From contig JBCDBQ010000369.1 in assembly GCA_039183375.1 (NCBI GenBank), forward strand, positions 1 through 7,410: a stretch of DNA of 7,410 bases, read 5' to 3'. The translations under genes and the position numbers were made by a program. This DNA comes from Tectiglobus sp039183375. GTDB lineage: Bacteria > Pseudomonadota > Alphaproteobacteria > Rhizobiales > Hyphomicrobiaceae. Every line of letters starts with the position of its first letter. Position 1 is the first letter of the stretch. The notes under the pieces were generated by a model. The model saw nothing but the letters and a program-made list of their open reading frames with translations. It ran no database searches and was not told where the DNA came from. This document shows positions 1 to 5,113 of this stretch, one piece after another.

Positions 1-46
1 CAGCAGGCCATCTGCGTCTGCAAGGTTTAAGTGAAGGAGCCGACTA

Positions 47-352
47 ATGAGCAAAAAGATTTCGACTGCCGCATTTGTTGCTGGCGCCGTTGCAATGGCT
101 GCAACTGGTCTTCAGTCAACTGCTGCCAGTGCCGCCGACATGGAGAAGTGCTACGGCATTTCGCTTGCTGGCAAGAACGACTGCGCAGCCGGCCCAGGCA
201 CAACTTGTGCAGGTACGTCCAAGATCGACTTCCAGGGCAATGCCTGGACGCTCGTTCCTAAGGGCAGCTGCGAAGGCCTGGCGTGGGATAAGGTTCTTCC
301 AGAAGGTCGCAAGGGCAGCCTTGCCTCTCTGAAGCGCGACATTCCTAAGTAA
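47..352 (+). CDS. bufA: BufA1-type bufferin precursor peptide (DUF2282)
   Basis: This is the substrate peptide of a bufferin operon, 101 residues. Residues 1-29/30 form a Sec-type signal peptide: Lys-Lys at 3-4, an Ala/Val-rich core, and an ASAA-type cleavage site before DMEKCYG. The mature part has four cysteines, C35, C46, C54 and C75, in the DUF2282 pattern (EKCYGI, KNDCA, CAGTSK, VPKGSC). In studied bufferins the two central cysteines, here C46 and C54, are converted to thiooxazole-type heterocycles by BufB with BufC. The exported product then binds copper in the periplasm or outside the cell. The start is supported by a GAAGGAG ribosome site at 33-39, seven bases before the ATG. It is the first gene of bufABCD, with bufB 42 bases downstream. 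Its promoter is probably left of the window. The family call is firm; the modification is inferred from homologues. Confidence 0.9.
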   Translation: MSKKISTAAFVAGAVAMAATGLQSTAASAADMEKCYGISLAGKNDCAAGPGTTCAGTSKIDFQGNAWTLVPKGSCEGLAWDKVLPEGRKGSLASLKRDIPK

Positions 353-359
353 GACCGAT

Positions 360-377
360 CAAACGTTACGGCGTTTG
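360..377 (+). promoter_or_regulatory. Small hairpin between bufA and bufB
   Basis: A perfect 6-bp inverted repeat, CAAACG (360-365) and CGTTTG (372-377), with a 6-base loop, begins seven bases after the bufA stop and ends before the bufB ribosome site (ACGAGG, 384-389). There is no T-run, so it is not a typical terminator. It could protect the 3' end of the bufA message or reduce read-through, giving more substrate peptide than enzyme. The stem is short and could occur by chance. Confidence 0.35.
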
Positions 378-394
378 TCGCATACGAGGCCGAA

Positions 395-1285
395 ATGCCC
401 GCACACCAAGTACAGAATATCGCGGCGCTTCCTAACCGCGCGGGTGTCGGGCTAAAGGCCGAGCACTATGCCGATGTCCTGGGTTCGCGCCCGGATATCG
501 GCTGGTTCGAAGTCCACCCTGAAAACTACATGGGCCTGGGTGGACCACCGCACCACTATCTCACGCGCATTCGTGAGAAATTTCCCATCTCTCTGCACGG
601 CGTCGGACTATCGATCGGCGGAAGCGATGCGCTCAACCGGGAGCATCTCGATCGCCTCAAGATGCTGGTTGACCGCTATCAGCCTGAAAGCTTCTCCGAA
701 CATCTCGCTTGGTCAACGCACGACAGTGCTTTCTACAACGACCTGCTGCCACTGCCTTATACCCCAGAGACGCTGGCAATCGTTTGCGATCACGTGGATG
801 AGCTGCAGGACTACATTGGTCGGCGGATGCTGCTGGAAAACCCAGCCACGTACGTCGTGTTCGAAGAGAGCAGCTACGACGAGATCGACTTCCTGACAGA
901 AATTGCCACGCGGACCGGATGCGGTCTGCTGCTCGATGTCAACAATGTCTTCATCTCTTGTACCAATCACGACCGTGACGCGGTTGACTACATCAACAGG
1001 TTTCCCGTTGAACATGTCGGGGAGATTCATCTTGCCGGACATGCTGAAGACAAAGACGATCGCGGCAATCAGCTGTTGATTGATGCCCACGACCGGCAAG
1101 TCATCGACCCGGTTTGGAGCCTTCTCGAACGCACGCTGGAGCGCGCTGGTCCACGACCGACGCTCGTTGAGTGGGACAATGACGTGCCCGAGTGGCCTAT
1201 CCTGTTTGCCGAGGCAGAGAAGGCGGAATCTTACTTGAAGCGCGCACGACACGATGCGAAAGAAGCCACACATGCAGTGGCATGA
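395..1285 (+). CDS. bufB: BufB, DUF692/MNIO multinuclear non-heme iron-dependent oxidase
   Basis: A 296-residue, full-length DUF692 protein with a TIM-barrel fold. Enzymes of this family use two or three iron ions and O2 to oxidise cysteines of a precursor peptide, in methanobactin (MbnB) and bufferin synthesis. Family motifs are present in order: GVGLK (17-21), FEVHPENYMG (38-47), SLHGVGLS (66-73, H68), SEHLAW (101-106, E102 and H103), LENP (147-150), LLDVNN (179-184), EIHLAGH (210-216, H212 and H216), DAHD (230-233) and VEWD (258-261). The expected His, Glu, Asp and Asn metal-ligand positions therefore appear intact. The likely substrate is the adjacent bufA product, modified in the cytoplasm before export. 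Its stop codon overlaps the start of bufC, which suggests translational coupling. The start follows an ACGAGG ribosome site. DUF692 also includes HvfB-type enzymes, but the DUF2282 neighbour points to BufB. Confidence 0.92.
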   Translation: MPAHQVQNIAALPNRAGVGLKAEHYADVLGSRPDIGWFEVHPENYMGLGGPPHHYLTRIREKFPISLHGVGLSIGGSDALNREHLDRLKMLVDRYQPESFSEHLAWSTHDSAFYNDLLPLPYTPETLAIVCDHVDELQDYIGRRMLLENPATYVVFEESSYDEIDFLTEIATRTGCGLLLDVNNVFISCTNHDRDAVDYINRFPVEHVGEIHLAGHAEDKDDRGNQLLIDAHDRQVIDPVWSLLERTLERAGPRPTLVEWDNDVPEWPILFAEAEKAESYLKRARHDAKEATHAVA

Positions 1286-2057
1286 TCTTCAGTCTCAATT
1301 TATCGGTAGCTTGAGGAACCCGGATCGCGGATTGCCGGATGGTCTTGGCGCCGTCAGTGGCTCGCTGCAGACCAAGCGCTTCAATGTCTATCGCAACAAT
1401 GTGGCCGTCAGCCTGGCGGAAAATCTGGCTGCCAGCTATCCCGTTACGCAGCAGCTGGTCGGCGAAGAGTTCTTTACCGGGATGGCACGGGTGTTTGTTG
1501 ATCGCAATGCGCCAACGTCGCCGGTCATGCTCGGCTACGGAGAAGACTTCCCGGACTTTATCTCGCGCTTTGAACCGGCCCAAGGCCTGCCGTTTCTCGC
1601 TGATGTGGCGCGGATCGAACGAAGCTGGAATGGCGCTTACAATGCATCCGACGCCGATCCTATCGGCATAGAGGTGCTGCAGTCGATCGCACCAGACGCG
1701 CTTGAGTCGACGATTATCCACCTCCATCCATCGCTGCAGATAATTCGCTCCGACTGGCCGGCACTGAGTATCTGGCATTTGCACCAGACCGCGGTTGATC
1801 CGGCAGCAGAGATGCAGAACCTGAGCCCTGAAGCTCAGTCCGGGTTGATTGTGCGCCCAGGCCTGGATGTCGACGTTCGGCTAATTCCGGATCTAGCGGC
1901 TGTTTTCTACACTGCACTCGCTCAGGGCCGATCGTTGGGTATGGCGGCTGAGTTACTTGCAGATGCACAGTCAGATGATATGGGGGCTATGCTTCAGCTT
2001 CTCTTTTCATGTGGAGCGGTTAGCGCGGTTGAACCACCCGTTGTTGGTCAGCCATGA
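1272..2057 (+). CDS. bufC: BufC, DUF2063 partner protein of the MNIO enzyme
   Basis: This is a DUF2063 protein (261 residues from this start), the obligate partner of DUF692 enzymes. In related systems it binds the precursor's signal/leader region and presents the peptide to BufB. The N-terminal domain carries the family signature RFNVYRNNVAVSLAENL, followed by SYPVTQQLVGEEFF and ADVARIERSW. The C-terminal half carries LHPSLQIIRSDWPALSIWHLHQ-like sequence with the conserved HPS and IW elements (each quoted segment is approximate in boundary). I chose the ATG at 1272 because GAAAGAAG lies six bases upstream and the protein then begins MQWHDLQSQF, the usual DUF2063 opening. An in-frame ATG at 1254 would add six residues but has a poorer ribosome site. 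The overlap with bufB is 14 bases from 1272 or 32 from 1254. Confidence 0.88.
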   Translation: MQWHDLQSQFIGSLRNPDRGLPDGLGAVSGSLQTKRFNVYRNNVAVSLAENLAASYPVTQQLVGEEFFTGMARVFVDRNAPTSPVMLGYGEDFPDFISRFEPAQGLPFLADVARIERSWNGAYNASDADPIGIEVLQSIAPDALESTIIHLHPSLQIIRSDWPALSIWHLHQTAVDPAAEMQNLSPEAQSGLIVRPGLDVDVRLIPDLAAVFYTALAQGRSLGMAAELLADAQSDDMGAMLQLLFSCGAVSAVEPPVVGQP

Positions 2058-2113
2058 GGGACCGCAGAATTCAGACTGCCAGCACTGGCAAAACGGGATC
2101 GGGAGGACCCTAA

Positions 2114-2683
2114 ATGATCACAGCACTCAAAGGCTTGTACTCCGGTGTTTTCGGGGGCATCGAGCGGCTTACTGACGGATGGTTTATGGGCCTTTTCGCG
2201 CGCCTGGCGTTCTCCAGCGCGCTCATGATGTTCTTTCTGAATTCTGCTGCAACCAAGGTGGGATCTGGATTTCCAGCCAACCTGATCCCGACGGTCAACG
2301 CCTACGCGCAGATGCTGCCGCCGGTCGCCGAGCAGTACGGCTATAATGCAGATAAGATCCCGTTCTTCCCTTATGCTCTCATAGTCTACGGCGGAACTTA
2401 CGCCGAGTTTATTCTCCCGGTCTTGATATTAGTTGGTTTATTCGCGCGTGCAGCCAGCGCAGCAATGATCGGCTTTATCGCCGTCATGACATACGTCGAT
2501 ATTAATTTTCATAGTGCCGATGCAAAAACCATAGGCGTTCTTTTTGATCGCGTGCAGGATTCAGTGATTAGCGATCAAAGATTGCTTTGGTGCATTCCGC
2601 TAATTTACCTAATTCTGAAAGGCCCGGGAATATTATCACTCGATGCCATTTTCGGAAATTTCTTCAAAGAAGAAGAGATTTAG
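2114..2683 (+). CDS. bufD: BufD, DoxX family inner-membrane protein
   Basis: A 189-residue integral membrane protein of the DoxX family, in the position usually occupied by BufD in bufferin operons. About four hydrophobic segments are visible, near residues 27-43, 86-109, 112-129 and 156-173. Between the first two lies a longer polar loop with NAYAQMLPP, typical of DoxX proteins next to DUF692/DUF2063 genes. The start is well supported by GGGAGG at 2101-2106, seven bases before the ATG. The gap to bufC is 56 bases and all four genes share a strand, so this is the last operon gene. Its biochemical role is not settled; quinone or redox-linked work, or help in maturing or exporting the peptide, has been suggested for such proteins. 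The final third is noticeably richer in A+T than bufB and bufC. Confidence 0.82.
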   Translation: MITALKGLYSGVFGGIERLTDGWFMGLFARLAFSSALMMFFLNSAATKVGSGFPANLIPTVNAYAQMLPPVAEQYGYNADKIPFFPYALIVYGGTYAEFILPVLILVGLFARAASAAMIGFIAVMTYVDINFHSADAKTIGVLFDRVQDSVISDQRLLWCIPLIYLILKGPGILSLDAIFGNFFKEEEI

Positions 2684-2689
2684 AAAACA

Positions 2690-2726
2690 AAGGAGCGGAC
2701 AGTTTCCTGACCGCTCCTTAATTCTT
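2690..2726. terminator. Bidirectional intrinsic terminator between bufD and the bactofilin gene
   Basis: AAGGAGCGG (2690-2698) pairs with CCGCTCCTT (2711-2719), a perfect 9-bp stem. One A-A mismatch separates it from a further CAG/CTG pairing around a TTTC loop. On the plus strand it is followed by AATTCTTCTT. On the minus strand the stem is followed by TGTTTTC, so it can also stop transcription of the bactofilin gene, whose stop codon is at 2762. It lies just after the bufD stop and separates two converging units. Confidence 0.88.
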
Positions 2727-2761
2727 CTTGGGCTATTTGTGTTGGTTTGATCAGCTTGTCA

Positions 2762-3343
2762 TTAGTGAGCTGTTGCAGCGCCATTAATAGACGCCGACTC
2801 TGAATTCGTTGCTGCTTCTGACGTCAGAGCGCCATTAGACTTTTTCGTAGCCGTCTTCTCTGAATCTGTACCAGCCTCAGCGATGTTGGCTTCCGTCATT
2901 GGGTTCTCTTGATAGTGCAGTGCACCCTTAATTTGCGCGCCTTCTGCGACAGAGAATGAGCGATGGAAGATCTCGCTATCGACGATGGCACTCTCTTCCA
3001 AGCGCACACGATTTGAACGGACTTCGCCGGAGATCGAGCCGCGCACGACGACCTCTTCAGCAATCATTCCGCCTTCTACCATTGCGTTGGTGTCAATCAC
3101 CAAAAGCTTGCAGCGAATATTGCCGTGGATTTTGCCTTTGACGAGGATATCACCCTCGCTTTCAAGATCGCCGCGCATCGTGAGCCATTCATCAATGATG
3201 GAATTAGATGCCGATGCATTCGTTACATCCGTTTTTGGCGTCTGAATTGTAGGTTCGGGCTTTTTGAATTCGGTCGAGGAAGCTTCTTTGGATTCTTCCT
3301 CGTTCGAGAAATATGACATTGCGTCATTTTTCTTATTGAACAT
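2762..3343 (-). CDS. Bactofilin (polymer-forming cytoskeletal protein, DUF583)
   Basis: A 193-residue bactofilin, a family that assembles without nucleotide into filaments of stacked right-handed beta-helices, often at the membrane. They help to place cell-wall enzymes, stalks or buds. The core lies at about residues 48-146, with short repeated rungs such as GDLESEGDILVKGKIHGNI, VVVRGSISGEV and VAEGAQIKGAL. It is flanked by disordered tails: an acidic, Ser/Thr/Pro-rich N-terminus and an Ala/Ser/Thr-rich C-terminus, both usual for the family. The start is supported by GGGAAGG (minus strand, 3353-3359), nine bases upstream; M9 is a weaker alternative. The upstream region contains a CtrA-type box and a GANTC site, suggesting cell-cycle-controlled expression. 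I see no peptidase or wall-enzyme gene beside it in this window, so its specific role cannot be named. Confidence 0.9.
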   Translation of the reverse strand: MFNKKNDAMSYFSNEEESKEASSTEFKKPEPTIQTPKTDVTNASASNSIIDEWLTMRGDLESEGDILVKGKIHGNIRCKLLVIDTNAMVEGGMIAEEVVVRGSISGEVRSNRVRLEESAIVDSEIFHRSFSVAEGAQIKGALHYQENPMTEANIAEAGTDSEKTATKKSNGALTSEAATNSESASINGAATAH

Positions 3344-3399
3344 GTTAAGTCGCCTTCCCGGTTATCGGTTCTGATGGCCGATCACTAACAGTCGCGCCT

Positions 3400-3441
3400 T
3401 GTATATGAGCGATGACTCTCAATAGTTAACAAAAGGTTAAC
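3400..3441 (-). promoter_or_regulatory. Bactofilin promoter with CtrA-type box and GANTC methylation site
   Basis: Read on the minus strand, GTTAACCTTTTGTTAAC (3425-3441) contains a perfect TTAA-N7-TTAAC, the full CtrA binding consensus of alphaproteobacteria. Its two GTTAAC palindromes are 11 bases apart, one helical turn. Going toward the gene, GAGTC (3414-3418) is a GANTC site, the CcrM target, and TATACA (3400-3405) is a plausible -10. The 18-base spacer from TTAACT would put the box over the -35, as in many CtrA-activated promoters. The predicted leader is about 50 bases. The sequence match is direct; binding is inferred. Confidence 0.7.
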
Positions 3442-3462
3442 GCAAGTGGCTATGCAATTGAT

Positions 3463-4092
3463 TTACATAAACTTAAGCGCAGATTCATGCAGATCTGCAT
3501 CATAGCCGGCACGAAAGATCTCCAACGTACTCCGTGGAGTAAGCACATCCACCGTCATGTCCTTCTCGGCATCTATGACGGCGGTATAACCTTCCGGCGC
3601 CCAGCGCAGTAGGCGACCAGCCAGAATGAGATAGGCGCCATCGCGCCATCGCACCATGGCTCCGGTAGGAAGTTCTCCAATGGTCGTCTTGAACGTTGCC
3701 TTGCGCCCCTCAGCGTTGAGCCGCTCTGCGTGCAGGGTGGCATCAATGTCGCCAGCTTTCGCGCGTGGACCACCGGCCAGAAATTCTCCCCATAGCTCTG
3801 AGAAGAAGACGGCCTCTCTCCTGCGGCATTCGTAGCAAGGACGGTGCCCGGCCGCGAAAGAGGTCGCTTCGTCGAGGAAGAAAAGTTCGGTGTAGCTGTT
3901 GGGCGCCATGACTTCGCGCCAGCGACCTTTGTAGGACAGTCGACACGCAATCCACTGCTTGGAAACCCAGCGCTTTGGACCCAGTGTTTTGTCGACACGG
4001 TGAAGCATGCCGCCGCGGTTACCCATCAACGTGCCGCGTGCCGCTGTCGCGACAATTTGGCCGTCTGGAGTGACGCGGTTTTCCAGTGGCAT
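3463..4092 (-). CDS. Conserved protein of unknown function with an Ada-like cysteine motif
   Basis: A 209-residue soluble protein with no signal peptide or membrane segment. I do not know a function. Residues 41-90 resemble the zinc/methyl-phosphotriester domain of Ada in spacing and wording: IACRLSYKGR (C50) followed by EATSFAAGHRPCYECRR (C86, C89), against CRPSC followed by EALAAGFRPCKRC in E. coli Ada (C38, C42, C69, C72). Here the equivalent of C42 is Y54, so only three of the four zinc cysteines remain. The N-terminus has ARGTLMGNRGG (18-28), and the C-terminal half has basic and aromatic stretches such as MVRWRDGAYLILAGRLLRW. I recall uncharacterised bacterial proteins with the GHRPC-x-ECRR element, but cannot confirm the family here. 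The start is supported by AGGGAA just upstream. It could be a DNA- or metal-binding protein; this is inference only. Confidence 0.75.
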   Translation of the reverse strand: MPLENRVTPDGQIVATAARGTLMGNRGGMLHRVDKTLGPKRWVSKQWIACRLSYKGRWREVMAPNSYTELFFLDEATSFAAGHRPCYECRRREAVFFSELWGEFLAGGPRAKAGDIDATLHAERLNAEGRKATFKTTIGELPTGAMVRWRDGAYLILAGRLLRWAPEGYTAVIDAEKDMTVDVLTPRSTLEIFRAGYDADLHESALKFM

Positions 4093-4273
4093 AGCTTCCC
4101 TAGTTCCTTGCGCTTTTGGCTACGCGAATCAGTTGCTCGCTGCATGCAAGCTTATTCGCCGATGAATAGCTAGGCTTGCAACTGGATTTCGACACAATAC
4201 TCTACTGCATCCTCATAGAGTGGCGCATCCTCTCAACACCGAGGCCTTAACTGTTGAAAAATAAAGGGACGAT
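4093..4273. other. Divergent intergenic region between the Ada-like gene and the enoyl-CoA hydratase gene
   Basis: This 181-base gap must hold the start signals of both flanking genes. On the plus strand, a weak candidate promoter is TTGCAA (4176-4181) and TACTCT (4198-4203) with a 16-base spacer; the -10 matches consensus at only three positions. The main visible structure is the nested inverted repeat at 4145-4180. AAGGGA (4264-4269) is the ribosome site of the hydratase gene. I find no small gene here. Confidence 0.5.
4145..4180. repeat. Nested inverted repeat, possible operator or hairpin
   Basis: TGCAAGC (4145-4151) and GCTTGCA (4174-4180) form a perfect 7-bp inverted repeat. Inside it, TATTC (4153-4157) and GAATA (4164-4168) form a second one around GCCGAT. 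An alternative fold pairs AGC (4149-4151) with GCT (4169-4171), extending the inner stem with a one-base bulge. The two folds compete. There is no T-run on either side, and the place between divergent genes suits an operator better than a terminator. Confidence 0.4.
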
Positions 4274-5080
4274 ATGACGACACCGACTGTGCGGACACAA
4301 CTTGGAGAACATGGCGGCAGCCACATCATTGCAACGGTTGAGGTCGATAACAGCGCGCGCCTGAACTGCCTTTCAACCGACCAGGTCGTCCGTCTCAAGC
4401 AGGCTTTTGATGAGTTATCGCAGCACGATACGTTAAGGGCCGTTATCCTGACCGGGGCCGGTGATAAATCGTTTATCGGTGGAGCTGACCTCAATGAGCT
4501 TGGTAGCCTGTGCGCGGATAGTGGCCGGCTCTACATCACACGGCTGCACCAAGCCTGCCTCGCCATACGGGAGTTTCCACTTCCCGTCATTGCCAGGGTC
4601 AACGGCTTTTGTCTTGGGGCAGGATTAGAGGTTGCTGCTAGTTGCGACATGCGCGCGGCGGCCGAAACAGCCGTGTTTGGAATGCCGGAAGTTCACATGG
4701 GACTGCCTTCGGTCATCGAGGCTGCGCTGCTGCCTGGACAGATCGGATGGGGACGAACGCGTGAGATCCTGCTGACGGGCCAGACATTCTCGGCCAATGA
4801 AGCCTTTGCGATGGGTTTTGCGCAACGCGTAGCACCACTCGCAGATCTTGATCAAGCGATTGCGCAGTGGCTTGACGGAATCTGTTCGGCCGCGCCGGAG
4901 TCCATACGGAATCAGAAACGGCTGATGAACCGCTGGGAAAAGGCGTCCGTTGAGGAAGGCGTGCTCGCTGGCATAGATGCCTTGTCGGAGGCCTATCAGA
5001 CAGGTGAGCCACAAGCCCGTATCGCCGAATTTTTTTCCGAAAAATCAAGGCGCAAAGCCGCAGATAGCAACAAGCCTTGA
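4274..5080 (+). CDS. Enoyl-CoA hydratase/isomerase (crotonase) family protein
   Basis: A 268-residue, full-length crotonase-fold protein, expected to act on an acyl-CoA in the cytoplasm, probably adding water to a 2-enoyl-CoA. The oxyanion-hole element FIGGADLNEL (67-76) is present. The second element, FCLGAGLEVAASCD (112-125), is followed by FGMPEVHMGLP (135-145). E119 and E139 are 20 residues apart, exactly the spacing of the two catalytic glutamates of rat mitochondrial enoyl-CoA hydratase (E144 and E164), so hydratase activity is plausible. The segment after it reads PSVIEAALLPGQIGWGRTREI rather than the common IPGAGGTQRL, marking a subgroup whose substrate I cannot name. The start has a good ribosome site (AAGGGA, 4264-4269). 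The stop codon lies inside the -35 of the next gene's promoter, and no other acyl-CoA gene is in the window. Confidence 0.85.
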   Translation: MTTPTVRTQLGEHGGSHIIATVEVDNSARLNCLSTDQVVRLKQAFDELSQHDTLRAVILTGAGDKSFIGGADLNELGSLCADSGRLYITRLHQACLAIREFPLPVIARVNGFCLGAGLEVAASCDMRAAAETAVFGMPEVHMGLPSVIEAALLPGQIGWGRTREILLTGQTFSANEAFAMGFAQRVAPLADLDQAIAQWLDGICSAAPESIRNQKRLMNRWEKASVEEGVLAGIDALSEAYQTGEPQARIAEFFSEKSRRKAADSNKP

Positions 5081-5107
5081 CCTTCCAGTGACTGGAAGCC
5101 CGATATA
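5077..5107 (+). promoter_or_regulatory. MerR-type promoter/operator in front of the permease gene
   Basis: TTGACC (5077-5082) is a near-consensus -35 that overlaps the hydratase stop codon. Directly after it, CTTCCAGTGACTGGAAG (5082-5098) is a perfect palindrome with eight-base arms about one central base. The likely -10 is GATATA (5102-5107, spacer 19) or TATAGG (5104-5109, spacer 21); both spacers exceed the usual 17. A dyad in an overlong spacer is the hallmark of promoters switched on by MerR-family regulators, and TTGACCTTCC-N7-GGAAG closely resembles sites of the CueR/HmrR copper sensors. No MerR gene is in the window. The same bases could form a hairpin in RNA read through from the hydratase gene. 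Confidence 0.72.
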
Positions 5108-5113
5108 GGGTTC

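Noticed and set aside
31..261. Cys/Arg-rich plus-strand frame overlapping bufA
   Set aside because: Its many cysteines come from reading the Ala-rich signal-peptide codons out of frame; the bufA frame has the ribosome site, signal peptide and DUF2282 motifs.
713..1273. Minus-strand open frame opposite bufB
   Set aside because: Antisense shadow of a strongly conserved DUF692 gene, with no family features.
1197..1784. Long minus-strand open frame opposite bufB/bufC
   Set aside because: It runs antisense across two well-supported genes, has no recognisable domain, and its composition follows from the codon pattern of the real genes.
2425..2680. A+T-rich end of bufD as a sign of horizontal transfer
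   Set aside because: The stretch encodes ordinary hydrophobic DoxX sequence and blends into an A+T-rich terminator region; one short segment is not enough to support transfer.
3844..4173. Plus-strand frame opposite the Ada-like gene
   Set aside because: It overlaps the coherent minus-strand protein, has no recognisable domain, and extends into the intergenic region without support.
4176..4203. Sigma-70-like promoter for the hydratase gene
   Set aside because: The -35 is fair but the -10 matches at only three of six positions, so I mention it in the intergenic entry and do not call it as a promoter.
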